Notes: generated by a model not told the origin, from the sequence alone. Shown: positions 15,878 to 24,718, counted from the first letter of the stretch. The stretch is DNA of 47,367 nt from Niveibacterium sp. 24ML (GCF_026586805.1 NZ_JAPFHA010000029.1:1-47367), one strand, 5' to 3'. Translations and numbers: made by a program.

Positions 15878-18195
15878 GCAGCGGCTCCCGTGTTGCTGAC
15901 TTCATGTAGTGGCCGATCTTCGGCCTCTGCGCCCTTGGGCGCAATCCGCGGCAGCTCGATGTGAAAGCGCGTGCCCCCGTCGGGCGGGCTCTCCAAGGCG
16001 ATGCGCCCACCCAAGACCCGCGTCACCAGCGTGAACACGATGTGCAAGCCCAGGCCACTGCCGCCACGGCCAAGGCGCGTAGTGAAGAACGGGTCGAACA
16101 CCTTGGTATGGTTTTCCGGCGGGATGCCACAACCGCTGTCCGTCACATCGAGCGTCACCCAGTCGTCATCGCGCACCGCGGCGCTGACCCGGATGGTCCC
16201 CGGCGAACCGTTGGCAAACCCATGCACACGTGCGTTTTCCACCAGATTGGTAAGCACCCGGGCGAGGGCGCCGGGGTAGGCGTCGATCCGCGCATCGCCC
16301 GCAATCGCCAGTTCGAGCGAAATCTGCGTCGTCCTCAGCGATGGCCGCAGGGTCGCAACGATTTCCTCCAGCGTGTGGGCAAAGTCGAAGCTGCGCCGGT
16401 TCTCACTGGTCTGATCCACCGCCACCTGCTTGAAGCTGGAGATCAGCTCATGCGCTGCCGCAAGGTTGCGGTTGAGCAGGCGCGCCGCTTCGTCGCAGGT
16501 TTGCAGGAACTCAAGCAACTGGCTGCGTCGCAGGGCCGCCCCTTCAACCGCCTTGCGTGTGCGCCCGGCTTCGTGGCTGAGCGTGCTGGCAAGCGTCACG
16601 CTGTTGCCGATCGGGGTGTTCAGTTCATGTGCAATCCCCGCCACCATGGCCCCCAGCGAGGCCAGTTTCTCTTGCCGCACCAACTCCCCCTGCGCGCTGC
16701 TCAGATCCTTGACGGTGCGGGTCAGGGCGCGGTTCACCTCTGCAAGCTCGGCAGTGCGTTCCTCAACCTTGGCTTCGAGGCGGGTGTTGAGTTCGTCGAT
16801 CGCGGCGCGGGTTGCCCAATCCTCGGTGGTATCGCGTGAGCTGGTGATCAGGTAGCGCACGCCGCTGATCGTGAAGATCCGGCCCGACATTTCGCAGCGC
16901 CGCGTCTCACCGTTACGGCGCACGAAGTAGGTATCGAGCCGTTCGACAAAGCCGCCCCCTTCACGCATGGCCTGGACCATGCGCTGCATTTCTTCCTCGC
17001 TTGAAACGAGCTTGAGCTCAAGGGCGGTGCGGCCGATGGCCTCTTCGCGGCGGTAGCCTGACCAGCTCTCCCAGCTCCGATTCACCGCGATGTACTTGCC
17101 GGTAACGAATTCATGCAGGGTCCAGGCATCGGGGGAGAGCTCGAACATGGTCTCCAGCCGCGCCTCGTTCTCTCGCAGCCGTTGCTCAGCAAGCTGGCGG
17201 GCCGTGACATCAACGAACTGCGCGATCACCAGCGTGCGCCCGTTGGCCTGCACCGCCCGGGCCGACAGCTCGCAGCGCACCCAGCGTTCATCGGCCGCGC
17301 GCACGGCCAGGGGCATCCCGGCAATCGGCACGCCGCCCTTTGCCAGCGCGGTGAAGGCAGGCACCAGCGGTTCCGCAACATCGAACAGGCCCAGCATGTC
17401 CAGATTCTCCCCCAGCACATGCTGGGCGTCGCGCCCGGTCAGCAGCAGCCATTCGTCGTTGGCGTCGCGCACGGCGCCGGTCACCGGATCGACGATGATC
17501 GAAGCCAGCGGCCCATCGCGGAAGAAGGTGGCGAATCGCGCCTCGGATTCTGCCAGCGCAAGGCTCGCACGCCTGTGCTCGGCCGCACTGGCATCCTGCG
17601 CGGCAAGCGCTTCGATATAGTGCTGGCGCACGATCACCAGGATCGCGTAGATCATCAGCGCGAAGAAGCTGAACGTTGCCGCCTGATTGAAGACCATCGG
17701 CGCCGGGTCGCTCGCGCTGCCCCGGTACAGTTGCCACAGCGCGATGCTCCAGAGCAAGCTCAGCACCACCCCCAGCGCCACTGCTCCGGCGCGCCGCCCA
17801 AGCACCAGGGTGCCGATGACGATGGCGATGAACACGCCCGACATCTGCAAGACCCGGATCGAACCGAGCTGGAAGGTGACGCCCACAGCGATCGCCGAGC
17901 ACAACACGATCAGCGACAAGGCCACCGGCCGGATGATTCGCCGCTTCAAAAGCCCTAGAAAAAAGGGCCAGAACCCCAAGGCGAACAGCAGCGAATACAT
18001 GGCCGAGGGGCTGGAATACCAACCGGTGACGGACATCACCAGGACAAAACAGAGCGTCAGCACGCCCATCACGACCAGCAGATCGCGCAGCACGGAGAAC
18101 AACTGGTCACCATGCCCGAATGACCAGCCGCCCGAGTGCTCACCGAAGAACCGCCGCCAGGTTTCCCGCATTCCGCTCCGCTCGTTTTTTGCCAC
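15874..18195 (-). CDS. Membrane PAS-PAS sensor histidine kinase
   Basis: 773 aa. About six membrane helices lie between residues 36 and 190 with short loops. Two PAS domains follow (about 215-330 and 345-460), then a short coiled coil (465-505). The dimerisation/phosphoacceptor domain has His523 in LGAMVAGIAHELNTPIGNSV, and the ATPase domain has the N box (LTNLVENARVHG) and G boxes (DSGCGIP, GGSGLGLH). There is no receiver domain and no response regulator gene in the window, so it is an orphan kinase. It lacks a large periplasmic sensor domain although the coupled downstream gene encodes a periplasmic binding protein, so any contact must be through the short loops. The start at 18195 is uncertain; Met9 is an alternative. 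Confidence 0.9.
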   Translation of the reverse strand: MAKNERSGMRETWRRFFGEHSGGWSFGHGDQLFSVLRDLLVVMGVLTLCFVLVMSVTGWYSSPSAMYSLLFALGFWPFFLGLLKRRIIRPVALSLIVLCSAIAVGVTFQLGSIRVLQMSGVFIAIVIGTLVLGRRAGAVALGVVLSLLWSIALWQLYRGSASDPAPMVFNQAATFSFFALMIYAILVIVRQHYIEALAAQDASAAEHRRASLALAESEARFATFFRDGPLASIIVDPVTGAVRDANDEWLLLTGRDAQHVLGENLDMLGLFDVAEPLVPAFTALAKGGVPIAGMPLAVRAADERWVRCELSARAVQANGRTLVIAQFVDVTARQLAEQRLRENEARLETMFELSPDAWTLHEFVTGKYIAVNRSWESWSGYRREEAIGRTALELKLVSSEEEMQRMVQAMREGGGFVERLDTYFVRRNGETRRCEMSGRIFTISGVRYLITSSRDTTEDWATRAAIDELNTRLEAKVEERTAELAEVNRALTRTVKDLSSAQGELVRQEKLASLGAMVAGIAHELNTPIGNSVTLASTLSHEAGRTRKAVEGAALRRSQLLEFLQTCDEAARLLNRNLAAAHELISSFKQVAVDQTSENRRSFDFAHTLEEIVATLRPSLRTTQISLELAIAGDARIDAYPGALARVLTNLVENARVHGFANGSPGTIRVSAAVRDDDWVTLDVTDSGCGIPPENHTKVFDPFFTTRLGRGGSGLGLHIVFTLVTRVLGGRIALESPPDGGTRFHIELPRIAPKGAEAEDRPLHEVSNTGAAA

Positions 18196-18253
18196 TTTCC
18201 GGGTTTACGGCAGATCCGGCAGATTCCGAAGGCGGCGACGGGTCTTGCGGCGT

Positions 18254-19003
18254 TCAGTGTTCGGTGCGTGCCGCGCGCTGCCAGGCAATCACCGCCTGGT
18301 TCGCGTGCGCCATGATGCGATCGCGCTCGTCCTTGGCCAGTTCGCGGGAGAGTGCGGCAAAGAGTTCCTGCGTGGTTTCCTGCGCCAGGCCCTCGGTCGC
18401 CAAGCCATGCTGAAGACAGCGCAGTTGAATGTGCGCCAGCGCATCCGCCACCAGGCGCCAGCCCGCTTGCGGCATCAACCGCAGCAGCCCCAACATGAGG
18501 CCGCCAAGGGTGCGCAGTACCGCCAGCGCCTCGTCGCGATCGGCTGAGGCGATCATCGTGTGCCACAGCGCAAGGTGGATGCCGCGCCGCAGTTCGACCT
18601 TGAACGCGAAGCCGCAGCCTTCGTCGTCGTTAAGCAGTGAAAACCAGGTCTGGCAACGCCCTTCCTGCGCCACGTCCATCGTGTCGCGCAGGGCGCCGAC
18701 CAAGGCCGTGATGCCCACCGCAGCGGCGGGGCCGAAGGCCTGGCTCCAGGCCAGGCCCCATTGATCGAGCCCGCTCAGCAACAGCGCCTTACGCGCCGCA
18801 CTGCCCTCGGCGTCGCTCATGCCGGCCCATTCGGCGAGCTTGGCGCAGACCGACACGACCGCCGTCACTTGCGCCTCGGGCGCCGCATCGAGGGTGTTGC
18901 GAAACACTTCGGCGAAGGCGTCCTGCACCAGGCGGGCGGCTTGCTCTTGGGCGTCGTGCGCGACGGTGGCTTCAAGGCTATCAACGGGCGTAGGCGTAGT
19001 CAT
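18254..19003 (-). CDS. Hypothetical alpha-helical protein
   Basis: 249 aa, no family recognised. No signal peptide or lipobox is seen. The sequence is Ala/Leu-rich and apparently all-helical, with one moderately hydrophobic segment around TLGGLMLGLLRLMPQAGW that is too mixed to be a sure membrane helix. Amino-acid composition and third-position GC match the neighbouring genes, supporting a real coding region. It sits 58 bp before the histidine kinase and 54 bp after the aminopeptidase gene, all on the minus strand, so it may be co-transcribed with the kinase/binding-protein pair. Candidate roles such as a signalling partner are speculation. Confidence 0.7.
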   Translation of the reverse strand: MTTPTPVDSLEATVAHDAQEQAARLVQDAFAEVFRNTLDAAPEAQVTAVVSVCAKLAEWAGMSDAEGSAARKALLLSGLDQWGLAWSQAFGPAAAVGITALVGALRDTMDVAQEGRCQTWFSLLNDDEGCGFAFKVELRRGIHLALWHTMIASADRDEALAVLRTLGGLMLGLLRLMPQAGWRLVADALAHIQLRCLQHGLATEGLAQETTQELFAALSRELAKDERDRIMAHANQAVIAWQRAARTEH

Positions 19004-19057
19004 GACACACAGGCTCAGGGAAACGAGGCGCGATTGTGCCCCAGGCGCGGCACGCCG

Positions 19058-20107
19058 TCAGCGCGGGCACGCCGCCGCGTCGAGCAAGGCGTTTCGCACC
19101 ACGGCTGGCTCGGCCGCGATGGCGGCCACGCGCGCGTAGAAGCGCGGCAAGTCCTCGTCGCAGGCGGCGAGCAATCGCTTGAAGGCCGGCACCTTGCCGG
19201 TGTAGACGCCCACCGAGGCCAGCAGCGCATTGTTGATCGGCTGCGCAAACCAGCGGTCGTAGCCGGTGTAGCCGCCCCAACGCTCGCGCTTGATCTGCTG
19301 GTACTGCTCGCCCATCTTCGCGATGATCGCCTGCTTCTGCTCCCGCTTCTCGGCGGCTGGCAAGTCGCTCGCGTAGAGCGCCTGCAATTGGCCACGATAG
19401 TCGAGCACCAAGGCTCGAAAGTCCGCCCGCATGGCCTGGGCGCGCTCGAACGCCGGGCGCAGGGCTTCTTTGCCCGGCTGCGCGGTCCAGCGCGTGACCG
19501 CGACCTCCTCCACCGCGCTGGCGAAGGATTCGTTGAACTCGGTGTCGTCCTTGACGTAAGCAAGCTGATGACTCAGTTCATGGAATAGCAGGCGGGCGAA
19601 CTCGGTTTCGGGCCAGCCGATGAAGGTCGACAGCAGTGGGTCCGAAAACCAGCCAAGGGTTGAATAGGCCGGCACACCGCCAACATGCACGTCGTAGCCC
19701 TGCGCGCGCAATTCGGCCGCGTGCGCGTCGGCGTCTGCTTTGTCGAAGTAGCCCAGATAGCCGATGCAGCCCGCGACCGGCACGCACCACTCCTTTAGCC
19801 GCATCGACAGCGGCTCGGCGGCAAACACGTTCCAGGAGACGAAGGGGCGGTCGAGCGCGGCGTAGCGGCTGTAGCTGCTGTTGTCCGGCAAGCCGAGGTG
19901 ACTGACCGAAAACGCGCGGACCGCTTTGGCGCGCAAGAGCTGATCGCGCACGCTGGCCGAGGTGGCCGGGTCCTGCAAGACCTCGTCGATCGGACGCGCG
20001 CGCGCGAGCAGATCGATCTGCCCGCTCGCCGCCTGCCAGTAGTACGTGGGCGACACCGCGCAGCCGGCGAGCAAGGCCGCACACAGCCATGGAATCAGTC
20101 TTTGCAT
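19058..20107 (-). CDS. Lipoprotein zinc aminopeptidase (Aminopep, PF10023-type)
   Basis: 349 aa. A lipobox (LLAGC, Cys16) ends the signal peptide, so the protein should be lipid-anchored in the envelope. The conserved start after it, SPTYYWQAASGQIDLL, is typical of the putative aminopeptidase family PF10023. The zinc motif is HELSH at 176-180, with the conserved NESFA-x4-E segment (residues 192-200) supplying the third ligand. GGVPAYSTLGWFSDPLL just upstream is also family-characteristic. The peptidase activity is predicted for the family from this motif; I know of no firm substrate. It is monocistronic or leads into the hypothetical gene downstream. Confidence 0.88.
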   Translation of the reverse strand: MQRLIPWLCAALLAGCAVSPTYYWQAASGQIDLLARARPIDEVLQDPATSASVRDQLLRAKAVRAFSVSHLGLPDNSSYSRYAALDRPFVSWNVFAAEPLSMRLKEWCVPVAGCIGYLGYFDKADADAHAAELRAQGYDVHVGGVPAYSTLGWFSDPLLSTFIGWPETEFARLLFHELSHQLAYVKDDTEFNESFASAVEEVAVTRWTAQPGKEALRPAFERAQAMRADFRALVLDYRGQLQALYASDLPAAEKREQKQAIIAKMGEQYQQIKRERWGGYTGYDRWFAQPINNALLASVGVYTGKVPAFKRLLAACDEDLPRFYARVAAIAAEPAVVRNALLDAAACPR

Positions 20108-20174
20108 GGGCGCGAGCTTAGCAGGAGCGTGCGGCGACGCCGGCGCCTACAAGAGCACGCGCCGGCCACCCGTT

Positions 20175-21986
20175 TCAGATCGGCGCGGTGCGCTGCTCCA
20201 GCCAGGCCAGCGCCGCCCCGCTCACGAGCGGCGCGACGCGACTGCGCACTTGCGCGTGGTAGTCGTTGAGCCAGGCCACTTCATCCTCGCGCATCAGGCT
20301 GCGGTCGATGCAGCGCGTATCGATTGGGCACAGGGTCAGCGTTTCGAAGGCGAGGAAGTCGCCGAACTCGGTGCTGCCCGCTTCCACGTTGAGCATCAGG
20401 TTCTCGATCCGCACCCCCCACTGCCCGGGGCGATAGATGCCCGGTTCGTTCGAGGTGATCATGCCCGGCAGCATCGCCATGTCGGGATTGGCGATCGCCT
20501 TCGAGATCGACTGCGGGCCTTCATGCACGTTCATGAAGTAGCCAACGCCGTGGCCGGTACCGTGGCCGTACTCGATGCCCTCGGCCCAGATCGGCGCGCG
20601 CGCGAGTGCGTCGAGCGCGGGCGACAGCGTGCCAGCCGGGAACTTCGCGCGTGACAGGTTGATCATGCCCTTGAGCACCAGCGTGAAGTCGCGCTTCTGC
20701 GCGGCACTGGGTGAGCCCACGGCGACCACCCGTGTGATGTCGGTCGTGCCGCCGAGGTACTGGCCGCCCGAATCGATCAGCAGCAGCCCATCGCCTTCGA
20801 TGTTTGCGTGCGAGGCTTCGGTCGCATGGTAGTGCGGCATGGCACCGTTGGCATTCCAGGCGGCGATGGTGCCGAAGCTGGCGCTGACGAAATTCGGGCG
20901 CCGCGCGCGCTCGGCGGTGAGTTTTTCGTCCACCGTCAGTTCGGTGATGGTCTCGTGCCCGACTGCCGCTTCGAACCAGGCGAAGAAGGCCGCCAGCGCG
21001 GCACCGTCCTGTGCCATGGCTTCGCGAACACAGGCAGCCTCGGCCGCCGTCTTGCGCGATTTGGCCAGCGTGCTCGGGTTGATGGCCTCGCGCACACAGA
21101 CGCCCTCGGCGACCTTCTCGCGGAAGCCTTGCGTGACGCGTCGCGGGTCCATCAGCAGGACGGCATCACCCGGCAGCGCGGCCAGTGCCGCCGCAGCATC
21201 CTCATACGGCGCAAGCTGCACGCCATCGCGCGCCAGCGTTGCGGCAAGCGCGTCGGGCACCTTGCCGGCGCCGACAAACAGCGTCACCGTTTGCGGCCCC
21301 ACCAGGGCGTGCGCAATGAAGACCGGGTTGTAGCTGACATCGGAACCACGCAGGTTCAGCAGCCAGGCAATGTCGTCGAGGGTCGAGATGAAATGCCATG
21401 CAGCGCCGTGCGCCGCCATGGCCTTGCGCAAGCTGTCGAGCTTTTCCGCACGCGAGGTCGCCGCATACGGCGGCAGGTGTTCATACACCGCCTCTGCCGG
21501 CAGCACGGGGCGATCCGTCCAGATCTCCTCAATCAGATCCAGATCAGCGCGCAGCGTGATCGCCCGCGCCGCAAAGGCGCTGCGAAGCTGTTGCGCCGAC
21601 GCAAGCCCGAGCGAGGCCCCATCCACCGCGAGCGAGCCGCCCTCCGGCAGCTCGGCGGCAAGCCAGTCCACATGCTGCGTATTGTTGCCGGTGGGAATCT
21701 TCATCAGCGTGATGCCGGTGCCGGCCAGCTCTGCCTCTGCCTGCACCCAGTAGCGGCTATCGGCCCACACGCCGGCGAAATCCGCGCTCACGACCAGCGT
21801 GCCCATCGAGCCGGTGAAGCCCGACAGCCATTGGCGCCCCTGCCAGCGCTCGGGCAGATACTCCGACAAATGCGGGTCTGACGAGGGCACCAGACAGGCA
21901 TCCACCTGGTGGCGGCGCAAGGCCGCGCGCAGGGCGTCAATGCGGGTACGGATCTGGGTCAGGCGCTCGGCGTTCTGGCTGGTCAT
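20175..21986 (-). CDS. Xaa-Pro aminopeptidase (M24B)
   Basis: 603 aa, cytosolic metallopeptidase removing N-terminal residues before proline. The size and three-part layout are those of the long XPNPEP1-like form: two creatinase-like N-terminal domains (residues 1 to about 310), a catalytic pita-bread domain (about 320-540) and a C-terminal tail. Metal ligands are visible: Asp in LLIDSGGQY and TTDITR, His in GTGHGVGYF, Glu in TSNEPGIY, and Glu in VRIENLM. I start at the ATG at 21986 (MTSQNAERL), preceded by a GGAAG ribosome site; longer in-frame starts read into unrelated sequence. A small basic protein gene ends 43 bp upstream on the same strand, so the two may share a promoter. Confidence 0.93.
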   Translation of the reverse strand: MTSQNAERLTQIRTRIDALRAALRRHQVDACLVPSSDPHLSEYLPERWQGRQWLSGFTGSMGTLVVSADFAGVWADSRYWVQAEAELAGTGITLMKIPTGNNTQHVDWLAAELPEGGSLAVDGASLGLASAQQLRSAFAARAITLRADLDLIEEIWTDRPVLPAEAVYEHLPPYAATSRAEKLDSLRKAMAAHGAAWHFISTLDDIAWLLNLRGSDVSYNPVFIAHALVGPQTVTLFVGAGKVPDALAATLARDGVQLAPYEDAAAALAALPGDAVLLMDPRRVTQGFREKVAEGVCVREAINPSTLAKSRKTAAEAACVREAMAQDGAALAAFFAWFEAAVGHETITELTVDEKLTAERARRPNFVSASFGTIAAWNANGAMPHYHATEASHANIEGDGLLLIDSGGQYLGGTTDITRVVAVGSPSAAQKRDFTLVLKGMINLSRAKFPAGTLSPALDALARAPIWAEGIEYGHGTGHGVGYFMNVHEGPQSISKAIANPDMAMLPGMITSNEPGIYRPGQWGVRIENLMLNVEAGSTEFGDFLAFETLTLCPIDTRCIDRSLMREDEVAWLNDYHAQVRSRVAPLVSGAALAWLEQRTAPI

Positions 21987-22029
21987 CGTGTCTTCCGGCT
22001 TTTGGCGGGTTGTAAAAACAGGGGAACGA

Positions 22030-22239
22030 TCAGTTCGCCCCGGCGAAGGACACGCCACGCGCATGCCCTTGGCCGGAGAAACTGCCATCGTCCCGCCCGC
22101 CAACGCGCGGCAAGGTCGCCAGCAGCGCGATACGTTCTGCGCGGCGCAGCGCCTTGCCGGTTTTGCGGTGGGCGCCCGCCTTGCGCATCAAGGCCGCGGC
22201 AACCAAGGGGTTGCGCGGAGCCAACAGGGGTTTCTTCAT
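22030..22239 (-). CDS. Small basic conserved-looking protein
   Basis: 69 aa, strongly basic in its first half. The N-terminus reads MKKPLLAPRNPLVAAALMRK followed by AGAHRKTGKALRRAERIAL. I recall short proteins of this RNPLV...RKAGAHRKT...RR pattern in many beta- and gammaproteobacteria, but I cannot attach a function. The ATG at 22239 has a good GGAGA ribosome site five bases upstream, and a longer frame upstream has none. The C-terminal third (Gly/Ser/Arg-rich) may be lineage-specific. The basic, helical N-terminus suggests nucleic-acid or ribosome association, which is inference only. Confidence 0.65.
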   Translation of the reverse strand: MKKPLLAPRNPLVAAALMRKAGAHRKTGKALRRAERIALLATLPRVGGRDDGSFSGQGHARGVSFAGAN

Positions 22240-22349
22240 CGCTGTCTCCAAATGCCACGCGGGCCAGCACGGCCCGCGCAAGTCGCGCACGCGGGCAGGA
22301 TTGCCCATGTGCAGGACGATGATCGCATGCCACCGCCCCAAAATGCAGC

Positions 22350-22371
22350 AGGGCGGCCCAAAGGCCGCCCT
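22350..22371 (-). terminator. Hairpin after pit
   Basis: A 9-bp perfect GC-rich stem (22350-22358 with 22363-22371) with a four-base loop, 28 bp past the pit stop. On the minus strand the T-tract is weak and begins several bases late (TTTT at about 22340), so it is a plausible but not strong terminator. Confidence 0.55.
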
Positions 22372-22398
22372 GACGAAACAAGCCGACGCGGATTCGTC

Positions 22399-23421
22399 TT
22401 AGAACAGGCGGCTGCCGATCTCGTACGAAACGCCGGCCATGAAGGCCGAGCACGGAATCGTCAGCACCCAGGCCCAGACGATGTTGCCGGCAACCCCCCA
22501 GCGGACGGCCTTGGCATTGTTGCAAGCGCCCACGCCGACGATGGCGCCGGTGATCGTGTGGGTGGTGGACACCGGAATACCGAATGCCGTGGCGATGAAC
22601 AGCGTCATCGCGCCGCCGGTTTCGGCACAGAACCCGCCCACCGGCTTGAGCTTGGTGATCTTCTGACCCATCGTCTTCACGATGCGCCAGCCGCCAAACA
22701 TGGTGCCGCAGGCGATCGTCACATAACAGGCGATCACAACCCAGTGCGGCAGGTGATCCTTGCTCGCCTGCATCCAGTGCGGAACGATGTCGGGGCTGGA
22801 CACCGTGGCAGCAATCAACAGCATCCAGATGATGCCGGCGGTTTTCTGTGCGTCATTGCCGCCGTGCCCAAGGCTGTAGAGCGCGGCCGAAACGAGTTGT
22901 AATCGCCGGAACCATTTGTCGACCCTTCGCGGCGCGACCTTGAAGAAGATCCAGGACACCGCAAGCATCAGCAGCGAGCCGAGCAGCAAACCAAGCATGG
23001 GCGAAACGACAATGAAACTGACGGTCTTGATCAGGCCGGACGAGATCAGGGAATCGGTGCCCGACTTGGCCACCGCCGCGCCCACCAGGCCGCCGATCAG
23101 TGCATGGGACGAACTGGACGGAATGCCATACCACCAGGTGATGGCGTTCCAGATCACCGCCCCCATCAGGGCACCAAAGATCACATAGTGATCGACGATG
23201 CTCGGGTCGATCGTGCCCTTGCCGATCGTGGCTGCGACCTTCAGCGGGAACAGGAAGTACGCGACAAAGTTGAAGAAAGCCGCCCACAGCACAGCCCACT
23301 GCGGCCGAAGCACGCCGGTAGACACCACTGTTGCGATCGAGTTGGCCGCGTCGTGAAAGCCGTTCATGAAGTCGAACAGCAGCGCGAGCGCGATCAGAAG
23401 CAGAAGGACCTCAAAGGTCAT
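22399..23421 (-). CDS. pit: PiT-family inorganic phosphate transporter
   Basis: 340 aa, inner-membrane low-affinity phosphate permease using the proton or cation gradient. About ten hydrophobic helices are visible. The duplicated PiT signature appears as DFMNGFHDAANSIATVVSTG near residues 16-37 and as GGNDAQKTAGI in the second half, with STTHTITGAIVG near the end. The ATG at 23421 (MTFEVLLL) fits the family; upstream in-frame residues are arginine-rich shadow sequence. It lies 41 bp downstream of the DUF47 gene and forms the widespread DUF47-pit pair, in which the PhoU-like protein is thought to regulate the transporter. Confidence 0.93.
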   Translation of the reverse strand: MTFEVLLLLIALALLFDFMNGFHDAANSIATVVSTGVLRPQWAVLWAAFFNFVAYFLFPLKVAATIGKGTIDPSIVDHYVIFGALMGAVIWNAITWWYGIPSSSSHALIGGLVGAAVAKSGTDSLISSGLIKTVSFIVVSPMLGLLLGSLLMLAVSWIFFKVAPRRVDKWFRRLQLVSAALYSLGHGGNDAQKTAGIIWMLLIAATVSSPDIVPHWMQASKDHLPHWVVIACYVTIACGTMFGGWRIVKTMGQKITKLKPVGGFCAETGGAMTLFIATAFGIPVSTTHTITGAIVGVGACNNAKAVRWGVAGNIVWAWVLTIPCSAFMAGVSYEIGSRLF

Positions 23422-23462
23422 CGGAAAACCCCGGTAGTTTCGGCAGACATGTTCGCGAACGC

Positions 23463-24089
23463 TTACGCGTTCTCGAACACGATGCCTTCGAGGATGGTGG
23501 CCACGATGTAGCAACGATCGGCCATGTCTTCAAGCCGTTCGTACACCGTGCGCATCTTCATGACCTGACGCACTTCCGGCTCTTCGCGGAACAACCGGGC
23601 CATCGCGGCACGCATCACGACATCGGTTTCGTCTTCGATCGAACCGATCTGCTTGCACAGATCGAGGATGCGCTTGGCATGCTCCATGTTCGAAATGAGC
23701 GAGACCGCCTCACGCACCTTCTCCGAGGCCTGCACGCACAGATCGGCCAAGTGCTTGGCTTCGGGCGTGAGCTTCTGGATGTCGTACTCATAGACGGTCA
23801 TCGCCGCGCCGTGCGCGGTATCGATGATGTCGTCGAGCCGCAGCGCGAGGGCGTGGATGTCTTCGCGGTCAATCGGCGTGATGAAGGTCTTGTGCAGCAT
23901 CTCCAGCGTGGCGTGGGTCAGCGTGTCGGCTTCCTTCTCGACCGCTTCGATCCGGCGCATCCGGCTGGGGAGTTGATTGATGTCACCCATCAGCGCGGCA
24001 AGCTCTTTCGAACCTTCCACGACCTTCACGGCGACCGCATCGAAATTCTCAAAAAAGCGCCCTTCACGGGGCATGAAACGAGCAAACAT
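23463..24089 (-). CDS. DUF47 PhoU-like phosphate transport regulator
   Basis: 208 aa, all-helical PhoU-like protein of the DUF47 (TIGR00153-type) family. It starts MFARFMPREGRFFENFD, a typical family N-terminus, and contains the acidic metal-binding style motifs EKEADTLTH and DDIIDTAHGAA in the first bundle and EDETDVVMR in the second. It is encoded immediately before pit. In Sinorhizobium the equivalent orfA-pit operon is controlled by PhoB, and a Pho-box-like repeat occurs just upstream here. The ATG at 24089 is chosen by family start; the frame further upstream crosses the promoter region. Confidence 0.92.
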   Translation of the reverse strand: MFARFMPREGRFFENFDAVAVKVVEGSKELAALMGDINQLPSRMRRIEAVEKEADTLTHATLEMLHKTFITPIDREDIHALALRLDDIIDTAHGAAMTVYEYDIQKLTPEAKHLADLCVQASEKVREAVSLISNMEHAKRILDLCKQIGSIEDETDVVMRAAMARLFREEPEVRQVMKMRTVYERLEDMADRCYIVATILEGIVFENA

Positions 24090-24107
24090 GGGGCTCTTCT
24101 CGGCCAG

Positions 24108-24125
24108 TTGTAATGAAACTGTAAT
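24108..24125 (+). promoter_or_regulatory. Candidate Pho box upstream of DUF47-pit
   Basis: Two 7-bp direct repeats, TTGTAAT and CTGTAAT, separated by the four bases GAAA, giving the 11-bp period of PhoB half-sites (consensus CTGTCAT). It lies 19-36 bp upstream of the DUF47 start codon in an A/T-rich patch. The half-sites point away from the gene, which is unusual for activation and would fit repression better. Confidence 0.35.
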
Positions 24126-24172
24126 TTTAAGGTACTGCAGCCGAATCACCCACAACTATCTGGGTTTTCCCC

Positions 24173-24718
24173 TCACTTCAGCAGCCGCGCGAAGCGCTGG
24201 CGAAACTTGCCAAGCTTGGGCGCCACCACGAAGGCGCAGTAGGGCTGGTTCTCGTGGCCCCGATAGTAGCCCTGATGGTAGGGCTCTGCCGGATAGAACT
24301 GCGCGGCGGGCACGAGCTCGGTCACGATGGGCGCCGAGAAGACGCCTTCGCGCTGCAAGCTCTCCATCATCGTCTGCGCTGCCAGGCGCTGGGCATCGCT
24401 GTGCCAGAAAATCACGCTGCGGTATTGCGGCCCGACGTCGTTGCCCTGACGGTTGGGTGTGGTCGGGTCATGAATGACAAAGAACACCTCCAGCAATTCG
24501 CGATAGCTGACCACCGCCGGGTCAAAGCGCAACTGCACGACCTCGGCATGACCACTGCTGCCCTTGCAGATGTCGTCGTAGGTGGGCGCACTCAGGTGCC
24601 CGCCGCTGTAGCCCGAGGTCACGGCCTGAACGCCGCGGACCTGCTCGAATACCGCCTCAAGGCACCAGAAGCACCCGCCGCCGAGCACCGCAATTTCATC
24701 CGGATGCTGACCTGTCAT
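24173..24718 (-). CDS. msrA: Peptide methionine sulfoxide reductase A
   Basis: 181 aa. Reduces the S-epimer of methionine sulfoxide in oxidised proteins using thioredoxin. The catalytic motif GGGCFWC is at residues 13-19, with nucleophile Cys16. SGYSGG, the HAEVVQLRFDP stretch and the C-terminal EPYHQGYYRG segment are all conserved in MsrA. No resolving C-terminal cysteine pair is obvious beyond the Cys near QPYCAF. The ATG at 24718 has a strong GGAGGT ribosome site six bases upstream. It is a stand-alone gene, and no msrB is adjacent. Confidence 0.95.
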   Translation of the reverse strand: MTGQHPDEIAVLGGGCFWCLEAVFEQVRGVQAVTSGYSGGHLSAPTYDDICKGSSGHAEVVQLRFDPAVVSYRELLEVFFVIHDPTTPNRQGNDVGPQYRSVIFWHSDAQRLAAQTMMESLQREGVFSAPIVTELVPAAQFYPAEPYHQGYYRGHENQPYCAFVVAPKLGKFRQRFARLLK

